Below are positions 27,442 through 37,609 of a DNA stretch of 64,000 nt, piece after piece. Position numbers and translations under genes: made by a program. Origin of the DNA: Pseudomonadota bacterium. Lineage in GTDB: Bacteria; Pseudomonadota; Gammaproteobacteria; Ga0077536. The notes beneath the pieces are model-generated. The model was not told the DNA's origin. It worked only from the letters and a program-made list of their open reading frames with translations, and searched no databases. The stretch is from positions 1 to 64,000 of the forward strand of contig JABISZ010000103.1 in assembly GCA_018668255.1 (NCBI GenBank), written 5' to 3'. The first letter of the stretch is position 1. Each line of letters opens with the position of its first letter.

Positions 27442-28626
27442 TTAATGCGCTTTCTTAAGTGTCTTCATCGCTCGTTCAAGGCCATCTATAGTAAGCGGGA
27501 ACATGCGATCTGAGAGCAGCTCTTTTATCATGCCAATCGAGGGGATATGACCCCAGTACTCTTCTGGTTGCGGATTGATCCATACAGCATAAGGAAATAC
27601 TGCTAGCAATCTTGCGATCCATGTGGCGCCGGCTTCTTCATTCCAATGTTCAACGCTGCCGCCGGCATTCATTATTTCGTAAGGGCTCATTGTTGCGTCA
27701 CCTACAAATACTATTTTGTGGTCAGCTCCGTATGTCCTCATTAATTGTTGTGTTGGTATCTTGGCATGGAAGCGCATCGTGTTGTCTTTCCAAACCGTCT
27801 CGTATAAAAAGTTATGAAAGTAGTGATATTCTAAATGCTTAAACTCAGTTTTCGCTGCTGAAAAAAGTTCTTCACAGACTTTTACATATGGATCCATAGA
27901 GCCTCCCACATCGAGGAAGAGCAACATTTTTGTAGCATTTCTTTTTTCAGCGACCATTTTTATATCGAGTAAGCCCGAGTTTCGAGCAGTGGAATTTATA
28001 GTGTCGTCGAGGTCAAGTTCATCTTGAGCGCCTTCTCGTGCAAATTTTCTAAGCCTACGGAGCGCAAGTTTAATATTTCTGGTGCCGAGTTCTACGTTGT
28101 CGTCTAGGTTTCGATATTCTCTCTTATCCCATACTTTAACCGCACGACCATGCCTTCCTTTTTCTTGGCCAATCCGAACCCCTTCAGGGTTGTAGCCATC
28201 TGCACCAAAGGGCGATGTGCCCCCCGTACCGATCATTTTGCTTCCACCTTGATGTTTTTTCTTTTGTTCCTCAAGTCGCTTTTTCAGCGTTTCCATGAGT
28301 TTGTCCCAGCCACCTAGAGCTTCAATTTCTGCTTTTTCTTCCTCGGTGAGATGGAGCTTTTTGTGGGCTTGAAGCCACTCTAAAGGGATATCCCCTATAA
28401 TTTCGTCGAATAGCATCTCCTGACCTTTGAAATGTTCTCCAAAAACTTGGTCGAACCGATCGAAAAAACGCTCATCTTTGATTAGACATGCGCGCGCTAA
28501 ATAATAAAAATTATCGACACTATAATCGGCGATTTTTGCTTCAAGCCCCCCAAGTAGAGTCATCCACTCAGTAATGGTGACAGGGATTTGAACCTTTCGG
28601 AGCTTGTAAAATAAATCAGTTAGCAC
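27442..28626 (-). CDS. VWA domain-containing protein (CoxE-like)
   Basis: A protein of about 394 aa with a C-terminal von Willebrand A-type domain: the MIDAS motif DVGGSMD occurs in 'MLLFLDVGGSMDPYVKVCEELFSA', with a later VGDATMSPYEI. The N-terminal 'LYKLR..VQIPVTITEWMTLLGGL' pattern is typical of CoxE/YehP-like partners of MoxR ATPases. An upstream ATG at 28659 is possible, but homologous proteins start at the VLTDLF segment, so GTG at 28626, overlapping the MoxR gene stop, is preferred. The pair probably acts as a chaperone module inserting metals or maturing a target protein complex; the target is unknown. Confidence 0.87.
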   Translation of the reverse strand: MLTDLFYKLRKVQIPVTITEWMTLLGGLEAKIADYSVDNFYYLARACLIKDERFFDRFDQVFGEHFKGQEMLFDEIIGDIPLEWLQAHKKLHLTEEEKAEIEALGGWDKLMETLKKRLEEQKKKHQGGSKMIGTGGTSPFGADGYNPEGVRIGQEKGRHGRAVKVWDKREYRNLDDNVELGTRNIKLALRRLRKFAREGAQDELDLDDTINSTARNSGLLDIKMVAEKRNATKMLLFLDVGGSMDPYVKVCEELFSAAKTEFKHLEYHYFHNFLYETVWKDNTMRFHAKIPTQQLMRTYGADHKIVFVGDATMSPYEIMNAGGSVEHWNEEAGATWIARLLAVFPYAVWINPQPEEYWGHIPSIGMIKELLSDRMFPLTIDGLERAMKTLKKAH

Positions 28627-29473
28627 GATTTCTTCTTGACATAAAAACAAGACGTTCAAACAAATGAACGTCTTGTTCGTTCTTAAGAAGGGCCCCGTAT
28701 AGCTTAGGAATAGCTTTGCCTGTGTCTTTGTCTCTTAGGGTTTCGGGGGGAATGTCATCCGCGACAAGCAGTTTAATCCAGTCTAGTAACTCAGAAGTCG
28801 AAGGTCTCTTTTTAAGCCCAGGTAGATCTCTTAACTCGAAAAAACAGCTTAACGCTTCCGCTAGCAGACGTTTTTTTACGTCTGGGTAGTGAACTCCGAC
28901 AATCGCCTCCATCGTAGTAGGCTCAGGGAAAGCGATATAGTGAAAGAAGCATCTTCTCAGGAATGCATCTGGGAGCTCTTTTTCATTATTACTTGTAATA
29001 ATAATAATTGGTCTGTTACGCGCTTTGACTGTCTTTTTAGTTTCATATACAAAGAATTCCATCCTATCAAGCTCTTGCAATAAGTCATTTGGAAACTCGA
29101 TATCCGCTTTATCTATTTCGTCTATGAGCAGAACGACTTGTTCTTCGGCTTCAAATGCTTCCCAAAGTTTCCCTTTTACAATGTAGTTAGAGATATCGTG
29201 GACTGCTTCTTCCCCTAGCTGCGAATCTCTTAGCCGCGCCACCGCATCATATTCATACAGACCTTGTGCTGCTTTTGTTGTCGATTTAATGTGCCATTGA
29301 ATTAGGTCTTTCCCGAGAGATGCAGCAACCTCTTCCGCTAGCATAGTTTTCCCCGTTCCAGGTTCGCCCTTAATAATTAGAGGTTTTTCAAGAGTAATAG
29401 CAGCGTTCACGGCCATCATTAGGTCTTCAGTTACGATATAGTTGTCAGTTCCTTCAAAGCGTCTTTTTGTCAT
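28616..29473 (-). CDS. MoxR-family AAA ATPase
   Basis: A 285-aa ATPase. Walker A is GEPGTGKTMLAEEVA, Walker B VVLLIDEIDKAD, sensor 1 'IIIITSNNEKELPDAFLRRC' with a downstream arginine, as in the MoxR group. These ATPases act with VWA proteins as chaperones in metallo-enzyme maturation. The VWA partner follows with an 11-base overlap. It begins 'MTKRRFEGTDNYIVTEDLMMAVNAA', and is 140 bases downstream of the YdcH-like gene on the same strand. Confidence 0.93.
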   Translation of the reverse strand: MTKRRFEGTDNYIVTEDLMMAVNAAITLEKPLIIKGEPGTGKTMLAEEVAASLGKDLIQWHIKSTTKAAQGLYEYDAVARLRDSQLGEEAVHDISNYIVKGKLWEAFEAEEQVVLLIDEIDKADIEFPNDLLQELDRMEFFVYETKKTVKARNRPIIIITSNNEKELPDAFLRRCFFHYIAFPEPTTMEAIVGVHYPDVKKRLLAEALSCFFELRDLPGLKKRPSTSELLDWIKLLVADDIPPETLRDKDTGKAIPKLYGALLKNEQDVHLFERLVFMSRRNRAN

Positions 29474-29613
29474 GATTTGCTACTTTATATTTTGTATGAT
29501 TAACAGCGAGTTGTGGATAGTTTAAAGGATGTCGAGGCGTTTCCCAAACATTAATGCTTTTGGCCTCCTCCGTTTCCCGTCGCCTTGACTGTGCAGGAGT
29601 CGCTCAGGATTAA

Positions 29614-29820
29614 CTAGGCATTTAAGTCGGGAATCAACTTGCTTTTTAAATGCTCAATTTGGTCCTTCAGTCTTAATTTTCTTACCTTCATTCGCTTGAT
29701 AAGTAGTTGGTCTCTCTGCTGGGTTGATACGACAGTCTCGATAGCGAGGTCTAGATCTCGATGCTCAGTTTCTAAATTATAAAGAGCATCGCGTAATCTG
29801 TTTGCCTCACCCTCATGCAT
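29614..29820 (-). CDS. YdcH/DUF465-family small protein
   Basis: A 68-aa, charged, probably helical protein. The pattern EANRLRDALYNLETEHRDLDLAIETV followed by 'QLLIKRMKVRKLRLKDQIEHLKSKL' is the DUF465/YdcH signature and predicts two coiled-coil helices. Function is unknown. It lies 24 bases downstream of the yajQ-like gene on the same strand and is likely co-transcribed with it. Confidence 0.85.
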   Translation of the reverse strand: MHEGEANRLRDALYNLETEHRDLDLAIETVVSTQQRDQLLIKRMKVRKLRLKDQIEHLKSKLIPDLNA

Positions 29821-29844
29821 TTTTATTGTAACTAGGTCCCACGC

Positions 29845-30327
29845 CTAGTCGCGAAAATTTTTGAACTGTAATGGATAAGTTTGCCCACTTTCTTTGACCG
29901 CGCTAATTGCATCTTGCAGCACATTTCGGCTTTTCCCCGTTACCCTAAGTTGATCATCTTGCATTTGCGCCTGTACTTTAAGCTTAGATTTCTTGATTAT
30001 TTTGATCAGGTCGCGTCCTAAATCTTTATCGATCCCCTCTCTTGCTAAGATGTGCTGCCTGGTCTCACTTAGGTTAGAGGTTAACGCTTTTAGCTCTAGG
30101 CAGTTGACATCAATTCCTCTCTTTACTAGCTTAGATTGCAATATTTCTAACATTTGTCGTGTCTGGAACTCAGCTTCTGCAATCAACACGATTTCACTAT
30201 CATTGTATTCAACCTTTACTTTTTTACCCTTAAAGTCGAAGCGTGTCGCTAGTTCGCGGTTTGCTTGATCTACCGCATTTTTTAGTTCTTGTTTCTCGAA
30301 TGCAGACACTATATCGAAACTTGGCAT
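29845..30327 (-). CDS. YajQ family cyclic di-GMP-binding protein
   Basis: A 160-aa protein. The start MPSFDIVSAFEKQELKNAVD is the usual YajQ start, so ATG at 30327 is preferred over one two codons upstream. The body shows 'ELATRFDFKGKKVKVEYNDSEI' and 'GKDLGRDLIKIIKKSKLKVQAQMQDDQLRVTGKSRN..LQDAI', typical of this family. YajQ homologues bind cyclic di-GMP or nucleotides, and in Xanthomonas/Pseudomonas act as second-messenger effectors. The YdcH-like gene follows after 24 bases. Confidence 0.93.
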   Translation of the reverse strand: MPSFDIVSAFEKQELKNAVDQANRELATRFDFKGKKVKVEYNDSEIVLIAEAEFQTRQMLEILQSKLVKRGIDVNCLELKALTSNLSETRQHILAREGIDKDLGRDLIKIIKKSKLKVQAQMQDDQLRVTGKSRNVLQDAISAVKESGQTYPLQFKNFRD

Positions 30328-30546
30328 GAGCACTAACCTCTTAATTACGCTTATTGTCTATTATCTGTGAACTGTTAGAAACAATCATCTAGTTGGCTTA
30401 AGGTGTGATATTTTTAACGCTCAGATGCTTTAATGTGCCGATAAATTGTTTCCTTTTTGAAGGTGTTAACATTGCTCGCCTAGACCGTGGTTTATAGTTT
30501 TAGATTATTGTGTACCCCGATTAACGTAAAGTTTAAGGTAAATTAA

Positions 30547-33477
30547 GTGGGATTGAGTAAAAAAAATTTATTTACATGCATTAACGAGCGTTTAGTAGAA
30601 AGCCTTGGTGTCCGTTTAGGAGAATATATTCATGAGCCGTCAGGGGCTAGGCACTACCATTTAGATTGTGATGATACTAACAATGCTTTTATGGTCGCTT
30701 TTATGACGCTTCCAACGGATTCGACTGGTGTGGCGCATGTTTTGGAGCACACAGCTCTGTGTGGCAGCTCTAATTACCCAGTGCGTGACCCTTTTTTTAT
30801 GATGCTGCGCCGATCTCTTAATACGTATATGAACGCATTTACTGGCAGTGACACGACTGCCTATCCTTTTGCTACTCAGAACAAAAAAGACTTCGATAAT
30901 TTACTGAAAGTTTACTTAGACGCCGCTTTTTTCCCAATTCTTCATCCTTTAGATTTTGCCCAAGAAGGCTGCCGTATTGAGTTTGAGAGCGATGATGTGA
31001 AAAACCCATTGACTTATCAAGGAGTTGTCTACAATGAAATGAAAGGGGCGATGAGTCCACCTTCTTCAAATCTGTGGCAGCACGTTTATACCACTCTTTT
31101 CCCCGATACCCCATATCGACATAACAGTGGTGGCGAGCCTTCACAGATCCCTAATTTATCTCATGAAGCATTGAAGGCATTTCATGCAAAGCACTATTGT
31201 CCCGCGAACGCAGTTTTTATGACCTATGGAAGTTTTTCAGCAAGTGAGCACCAAAATCGTTTTCAAGAGTTAGTGCTTGATCGCTGTGGTAAGGGTACAA
31301 AAAACACGAAAAATCTCGAGCAGCCTTGCTTTGCGAGCAGATCAACTCTGGTGACGTCTTACAACGTTGATCGCAAAGATGATCGAATGACTCATTTAGT
31401 TTGGGCATGGGTCGTGGGGGACGCTACAGATCCTGAGCAACTTATGGAAGCTCACTTGATTTCGTTAATTCTTCTAGAACACAGCGGTTCGCCTTTACGT
31501 CACTTTTTAGAGACGACGTCCCTGGCAAACTCACCATCAGAGCTTTGTGGGATAGACGACTCGGCCAGGCAACTGGTTTTCTTTTGCGGCGTTGAAGGAA
31601 GTGAAGCAGATAATGCTGATGAGATAGAAGCAGAGATCTATCGCGTGGTCAACACGGTGGCGTCCAATGGTATTTCAGCTGCAGAAATAAATGGGATTAT
31701 CGATCGTTTGGAGCTGGCGCAGAGAGATATCGGAGGGGGATCGTACCCTTTCGGCTTGCAGCTTATGAGTCGAGTCCTGCCTGCAGCGATACATGACGCT
31801 AGTGTCTGGGGTCTATTGAATCTCGAGCCTACGATTGATAATTTGAGAAAATCGGTCAACAGGCCTGATTACATAGAAGGTTTATTTAAAAAGCTTCTTA
31901 TTGAAAATCGACACGCTTCTAGAATTAGTATGCTCCCGGAAGAAAATAAGTCAGCTAGGGAGTCGAGAGCTGAGAGTGACCAGTTGTCATCGCTCAGGGA
32001 AAAACTTTCTGCGTTAGAGGAAAATGCCGTAATGAAAAGCGCTAGTGCTTTAAAGCAGAGGCAGGTTGCGGATGATGATCCAGATATTTTACCGCAAGTT
32101 ACTCTGGCAGATGTGCCGTCAGAAATTAAGATTGTAAACCCTTCTAGTGTGAGGGTCTTTCAGAATTACAAAAATTGCCTTGTCAATGAGTACGCGGTTG
32201 CCTCAAATGGTATTTTTCGAGCAAAAATTGCTTATAAAATTCCATTTTTGACACCCTTAGAGCTCTCCTATTTCCCTCTCTGGTGCGAGTACTTAACTGA
32301 ATTTGGGAGTTCTTCTGACGGATATACTTCCACGCAAGCGCGAAGAGCAATGGTTGGAGATTTTTCGGTATATGGGATGGTTAGACCGGACCCATCGGAT
32401 AGTAAAATTCACCACGCTTGGCTTATTTTGGGTGCTAAAGGCCTTGCCCGTAAGCGACACGAACTCTTAGATATTTTAGTACGTATCCTGCCGAACGTGC
32501 GATTTGATGAATCATTAAGACTTAAAGATCTTTTAATGCAGTCAAAGGCTGAGCTTGAACAATCGATAACTGACAAGGCTCACCATATGGCCATTTTAGC
32601 TGCGGGCGCTTCACTATCATCAATAGGCACGCTTGCTGAGTTATGGGACGGAGCCACCTCAGTGAAGCTTCTGCAAGCTTTGTCGAAAACTAAAGTAGGA
32701 GGCGCTGAGGCGACCCTAATCTTCCAGACTTTTGAATCTATTCGGGAGAAACTAGTTGGCTCTTCTTTTCGCACCGCCTTTATCGGAGAGGGCGCATCGC
32801 TTTTAGATGTTGATTTGGATACCTCTCTAATACGACCTGAGAAGGCACTAGAAAACTTGAAGTTAGAAAAGCTAGATCTGTCAATAATGAAGACGAGAGA
32901 TGAAAATGCTTGGGTGATCAATTCTCAAGTAAATTTTTGCGCAAAGGTTTTCCCAGCCGGAGATGACGCTCAAAAAGACGCTCCGCCACTGTCTGTATTG
33001 GCGAGGTATATACAAGATGGTTTTCTGCACCAACATATTCGCGAGCAAGGGGGAGCCTACGGCGGTGGTGCAGCTTATGATGCCGATAGTAGGTCGTTCA
33101 GGTTCTACTCCTACCGTGACCCAAGATTGACAGAGACGTTTAATGATTTCACGAGATCAGTGGAATGGTTTTTGAATGATCGTAGCGAGAGCCGTCTGGA
33201 AGAGTCTATTCTCGGCACAGTTCGTGCTCTAGACCAGCCGTCTTCACCCTCTGGAGAGGCTGAGCGTGCCTTTTCAGATGAGCTGTTTGGTCGCAGTCAT
33301 TGGTTTAAAAAGGATTTTAGGGATAGTGTCCTTGCGGTAACCCACGATAGCTTAAGGGAAGTTTGTGAGAAATACCTTTTAAGCGGTGACGCTGGCTTAG
33401 GTGTTTTTTGTAAATCTGGGAACGAGCAAGTACTGACGTCTCGAGGTATGCAGGTTGGGGAGCTTTATAGTGTATAA
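30547..33477 (+). CDS. M16 (insulinase/PreP-type) metalloprotease
   Basis: A 976-aa zinc peptidase of the M16C presequence-protease type. The inverted zinc motif HVLEH is near residue 64-68 ('GVAHVLEHTALCGS'), with the third ligand in the nearby 'EGCRIEFES'. 'MNAFTGSDTTAYPFATQNKKDF' and 'YQGVVYNEMKGAMS' are diagnostic. The C-terminal half carries 'IREQGGAYGGGAAYDADSRSFRFYSYRDPRL', the substrate-binding part of the second M16 domain. No signal peptide is seen, so it acts in the cytosol, probably degrading short peptides. The start is GTG at 30547. Confidence 0.94.
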   Translation: MGLSKKNLFTCINERLVESLGVRLGEYIHEPSGARHYHLDCDDTNNAFMVAFMTLPTDSTGVAHVLEHTALCGSSNYPVRDPFFMMLRRSLNTYMNAFTGSDTTAYPFATQNKKDFDNLLKVYLDAAFFPILHPLDFAQEGCRIEFESDDVKNPLTYQGVVYNEMKGAMSPPSSNLWQHVYTTLFPDTPYRHNSGGEPSQIPNLSHEALKAFHAKHYCPANAVFMTYGSFSASEHQNRFQELVLDRCGKGTKNTKNLEQPCFASRSTLVTSYNVDRKDDRMTHLVWAWVVGDATDPEQLMEAHLISLILLEHSGSPLRHFLETTSLANSPSELCGIDDSARQLVFFCGVEGSEADNADEIEAEIYRVVNTVASNGISAAEINGIIDRLELAQRDIGGGSYPFGLQLMSRVLPAAIHDASVWGLLNLEPTIDNLRKSVNRPDYIEGLFKKLLIENRHASRISMLPEENKSARESRAESDQLSSLREKLSALEENAVMKSASALKQRQVADDDPDILPQVTLADVPSEIKIVNPSSVRVFQNYKNCLVNEYAVASNGIFRAKIAYKIPFLTPLELSYFPLWCEYLTEFGSSSDGYTSTQARRAMVGDFSVYGMVRPDPSDSKIHHAWLILGAKGLARKRHELLDILVRILPNVRFDESLRLKDLLMQSKAELEQSITDKAHHMAILAAGASLSSIGTLAELWDGATSVKLLQALSKTKVGGAEATLIFQTFESIREKLVGSSFRTAFIGEGASLLDVDLDTSLIRPEKALENLKLEKLDLSIMKTRDENAWVINSQVNFCAKVFPAGDDAQKDAPPLSVLARYIQDGFLHQHIREQGGAYGGGAAYDADSRSFRFYSYRDPRLTETFNDFTRSVEWFLNDRSESRLEESILGTVRALDQPSSPSGEAERAFSDELFGRSHWFKKDFRDSVLAVTHDSLREVCEKYLLSGDAGLGVFCKSGNEQVLTSRGMQVGELYSV

Positions 33478-33506
33478 GAATTTGTTTTGTAAGTGGGTGC
33501 TTACTT

Positions 33507-34517
33507 TTGAAAAAACCATTAGATAGTATACTTTTTGTTTCTGAGAAATATTCATTACTTCCTTTAAAAGTAGAAAGAATTCCCCATGGGCTAGTTAACG
33601 AAACTTTTAAAATCGAGACGACCTCAGGTGAGAAATATGTCTTACAGAGATTGAATCCTATCTTTAATGAGTCGACTAACGAGGCTGTACGTTCCGTGAC
33701 TACCTTTCTGAGTGAAAAGGGGTTTTTGGCTCCCAGTCTAGTATTGACGACTGACAATCAAATTTCGGTCAACTTTGAACAGAGGATTTGGCGACTTTTC
33801 ACCTACGTTGAAGGCGTAGTACTCCAAAAAGTGAATAGCCCCGAAATTGCGGCATCAGCGGGTAAAATGCTCGCTAAATTCCACTCTCTGATGCATGATT
33901 TCGAGCCGGCAGCTCTAGCTGAAAGATCGCAAATACATGATTTTAATAAGTATTTTGGCCATCTTGGGTCTGTTCGTTTTAGGCTTAAAAAACATCGTCT
34001 TTTTGCAGACATGCAGCCTCTGTATCGAAGATTAGAGTATCTGGTCGATGCCCTGGCCCCACTTGATGTAGGGCCCAATTGGATAGTACATGGAGATCCT
34101 AAAATATCTAATATTATGTTTTCTGAGGCATCCCTTGAAGCTATATGCCTCTTAGATTTTGATACGGTAGCGCGAGCGCCAGTTTTGCTTGAACTTGGGG
34201 ATGCAATGAGATCTTGGTGTAACCCCCTAGGTGAGGACGATCCAACCGCTTATTTCGATAGAGACTTTTTCCAGGCAGCTCTAGCGGGTTACCAAGGTGC
34301 GATCAGCGACCGATACCGTCTGTTTTCGTCCCAGCAAATACTACTTGCCACTACTCAGATATTCCTTGAGTTGGCCTCTCGATTTTTATCTGACGCGTTG
34401 GAGGAACGTTATTTTGGTTGGGATGCTCTGACGTATAGAACTAGAGGTGAGCACAATTTAGTGCGGGCGGAGTCTCAGATTTCAGGCGCTGAGAGCGTAA
34501 TATCGCTACTAGATTAA
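33507..34517 (+). CDS. APH-family phosphotransferase (sugar/aminosugar kinase-like)
   Basis: A 336-aa protein of the aminoglycoside phosphotransferase/choline kinase fold. It shows the N-lobe ATP-binding 'GLVNETFKIETTSGEKYVLQRLN', the catalytic loop VHGDPKISNIMF and the metal-binding LLDFDTVARAPVLLELGDAMRSW. 'VLQRLN' and 'HGDPKISNIMF' resemble the N-acetylhexosamine kinase-like branch, but other small-molecule substrates are possible. TTG at 33507 is the apparent start. It lies 29 bases after the M16 gene; co-transcription is likely. Confidence 0.82.
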   Translation: MKKPLDSILFVSEKYSLLPLKVERIPHGLVNETFKIETTSGEKYVLQRLNPIFNESTNEAVRSVTTFLSEKGFLAPSLVLTTDNQISVNFEQRIWRLFTYVEGVVLQKVNSPEIAASAGKMLAKFHSLMHDFEPAALAERSQIHDFNKYFGHLGSVRFRLKKHRLFADMQPLYRRLEYLVDALAPLDVGPNWIVHGDPKISNIMFSEASLEAICLLDFDTVARAPVLLELGDAMRSWCNPLGEDDPTAYFDRDFFQAALAGYQGAISDRYRLFSSQQILLATTQIFLELASRFLSDALEERYFGWDALTYRTRGEHNLVRAESQISGAESVISLLD

Positions 34518-34591
34518 AGTTGGGATATTAATGTTGAAGTAAAACTTTGCCCGTCTGAAGCCTTCGCAGCTAAGTTTTTAAAGGTTTTTTA

Positions 34592-34755
34592 TGCTATACT
34601 CTCACCGCTAACTCTTCTATTTCTTTAATTAGCGCTTTCGGTTCACACAGGCATGGCTTCGTGAGAAATGTCTTGCACGTTTTGCTCCTCGTTTTTTTAG
34701 AGGTTAAATTTGGGCGTCAGGCTGACGATATTTTGTTATCTTTTGGAGAAAGATC
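34592..34755 (+). promoter_or_regulatory. Extended -10 promoter and structured leader of the 97-aa gene
   Basis: TGCTATACT at 34592-34600 reads as an extended -10 (TGn plus TATACT). It leaves a leader of about 150 bases before the ATG at 34756. The leader contains small hairpins: CCTC/GAGG (34687-34703, loop of T's) and CGTCA-ggc-TGACG (34715-34727). A GGAGAAAG ribosome site precedes the ATG. The length and structure suggest post-transcriptional control, but no known riboswitch or ribosomal-protein leader was recognised. Confidence 0.45.
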
Positions 34756-35049
34756 ATGGTTGCTGGAGGGAAAAATAAAGAATCGATTGAAGCTGCTGAA
34801 CTCTCAGCGAAATTGGCGATATATCACGTCAGTCGACTAGAAAAAACTAAATTGGACAATGCTGGGCCTGTGGGTTACCGCTATACGATAGAAGGAGGCT
34901 ATGCACCTATCACGGGCTTCCGTACTGGCTCGAAGGAAGATGTAGGTGCTCATGCGACCTCTCTGGCCAAAGAGATGAATGAGCGGAGAGGCTTGAAAGG
35001 CACCAAGCATATTGTTATTGGTAAGCCTCGTAAACCTCAAGCCTCGTAA
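34756..35049 (+). CDS. Conserved-looking small protein of unknown function
   Basis: A 97-aa protein that I do not recognise. It is basic overall, soluble and without a signal peptide or membrane segment. The central 'GYRYTIEGGYAPITGFRTGSKEDVGAHATSLAKEMNERRG' has Gly/Tyr-rich strands followed by a helix, as in a small alpha/beta fold; the tail KPRKPQAS is Lys-rich and could touch nucleic acid. A good ribosome site and a dedicated promoter support it as a real gene. It stands alone between the kinase gene and tRNA-Leu, behind a long structured leader. Confidence 0.6.
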   Translation: MVAGGKNKESIEAAELSAKLAIYHVSRLEKTKLDNAGPVGYRYTIEGGYAPITGFRTGSKEDVGAHATSLAKEMNERRGLKGTKHIVIGKPRKPQAS

Positions 35050-35198
35050 ATTAGCCCGAATCAAAATGAGTTTTGGCCTTGGTGCTTACAACTTGTAAGG
35101 CACGGGTATTAGTAGTTAACTTTCTGGTTGAAAAGCCCTTAAAAAAATAAATTAGGCCGCAACATGGTTACTGTGCGTCTAAAACCACTAAAAAATAA

Positions 35199-35285
35199 TG
35201 GTACCGGGAGGGGGAATCGAACCCCCACATCCTTACGGATACCAGATTTTGAATCTGGCGCGTCTACCAGTTCCGCCATCCCGGC
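35199..35285 (-). tRNA. tRNA-Leu (anticodon CAA)
   Basis: The minus-strand product begins GCCGGGATGGCGGAA and ends with an acceptor stem TCCCGGT, discriminator A and an encoded CCA (87 nt in all). The anticodon arm is CCAGA-TTCAAAA-TCTGG, giving anticodon CAA for UUG codons. A long variable arm and a GGTTCGATTCC T-arm are present. A promoter-like TCGACC-N17-TATACT lies upstream (plus coordinates 35305-35333). Confidence 0.97.
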
Positions 35286-35304
35286 ACAGAGTAGGTGGCG
35301 AAGC

Positions 35305-35333
35305 AGTATAGTGAAACAACTGCGTTAGGTCGA
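35305..35333 (-). promoter_or_regulatory. Candidate tRNA-Leu promoter
   Basis: On the minus strand, TCGACC (35328-35333) and TATACT (35305-35310) are 17 bases apart, about 20 bases upstream of the tRNA 5' end. The -10 matches well and the -35 partly. Confidence 0.5.
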
Positions 35334-35366
35334 CATAGTATTTAACAAACTTGATGGGATGTCGCT

Positions 35367-36398
35367 TTGGAACTAGAAAAATTCAGGTATTTCTTACCGA
35401 AAAACCTTGTAGCACAAGCTCCTTTAAAGCATCGGCGAGACGCACGGTTATTAGTGTCCGATAATTTGACCGGAGAGTTTCAAGACCGGAGAGTTTTGGA
35501 TCTTTTGGGTTTGTTCCGTGCAGGGGATTTGTTAGTTTTAAATGACACTAAAGTTATCCCTGCTAGGCTAAGAGGTCGAAAAGATTCAGGCGGTCGCGTA
35601 GAAATTCTGGTTGAGAGGATAGTTTCCGATTCTCGTGCTCTGGCCCATGTAAAGTCTAATAAAACTCCTAAAAGTGGATCGGTGCTTATTCTTAATGGTA
35701 AGGCGCGAGTTAAGGTTCTAGGACGAGAAGGTAGTTTGTTCATCTTAGAAACCTCCACTGAGATGACATTTACTGATCTCTTGTCGCACTGTGGTGAGCT
35801 GCCATTACCCCCCTATATAACGCGGAGCCCGACTGCGCTTGATGAAAGCCGTTATCAAACTGTTTTTGCAAAGAACTCGGGAGCAGTCGCAGCGCCGACA
35901 GCCGGTCTTCATATTGATGAGAAACTACTGCTCGACCTGAAAGAGCTCGGGGTCGATATTGAATACGTGACGTTGCACGTTGGCGCTGGAACTTTCCAGC
36001 CCATAAAATCATCTTATATTGATGAGCATGTGATGCATTCTGAGCGAGTCGATGTATCAGACTCCGTTTGCTTAGCAGTTAGGGAGACCCACAAACGGGG
36101 CGGAAGGGTTGTCGCTGCTGGAACGACTGTAGTGCGCGCGCTGGAGGCGGCCGCTTTAGGGAAAGATTATATTCAGAAATTTCAAGGTGAGACTAATATT
36201 TTCATACGAGATGGTTTTGACTTCTGTGCAGTCGACGTCTTGCTGACAAACTTTCATTTGCCATGCTCGACATTACTTATATTAGTAAGTGCTTTTGCTG
36301 GTTATGAACATATTTTTAAAGCTTATCATCATGCTATCGAAAAGGAATATCGTTTCTTTAGTTATGGAGATGCGATGTGGTTGGAAAGGGACAATTAG
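35367..36398 (+). CDS. queA: tRNA preQ1(34) S-adenosylmethionine ribosyltransferase-isomerase QueA
   Basis: A 343-aa enzyme that transfers and rearranges the ribosyl group of SAM onto preQ1 in tRNA, making epoxyqueuosine. Conserved stretches are 'FLPKNLVAQAPLKHRRDARLLV', 'DLLVLNDTKVIPARLRGRK', 'ELPLPPYI', 'GAVAAPTAGLHIDEKLL' and 'LHVGAGTFQPI'. The start is TTG at 35367, matching the family N-terminus (MELEKF), with a GGGATG-type ribosome site. It leads the conserved order queA-tgt-yajC-secD-secF, 43 bases ahead of tgt. Confidence 0.97.
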   Translation: MELEKFRYFLPKNLVAQAPLKHRRDARLLVSDNLTGEFQDRRVLDLLGLFRAGDLLVLNDTKVIPARLRGRKDSGGRVEILVERIVSDSRALAHVKSNKTPKSGSVLILNGKARVKVLGREGSLFILETSTEMTFTDLLSHCGELPLPPYITRSPTALDESRYQTVFAKNSGAVAAPTAGLHIDEKLLLDLKELGVDIEYVTLHVGAGTFQPIKSSYIDEHVMHSERVDVSDSVCLAVRETHKRGGRVVAAGTTVVRALEAAALGKDYIQKFQGETNIFIRDGFDFCAVDVLLTNFHLPCSTLLILVSAFAGYEHIFKAYHHAIEKEYRFFSYGDAMWLERDN

Positions 36399-36405
36399 CG
36401 AGTAA

Positions 36406-37554
<1,149 letters not shown>

Positions 37555-37609
37555 CATGTTATTGGTCAACTATGGCATACTCGCTGCTCGTAACTGAGAG
37601 GTGTTTTTT

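Noticed and set aside
33317..33757. Minus-strand 146-codon open frame across the junction of the M16 and kinase genes
   Set aside because: It overlaps two well-supported plus-strand genes and looks like no protein family.
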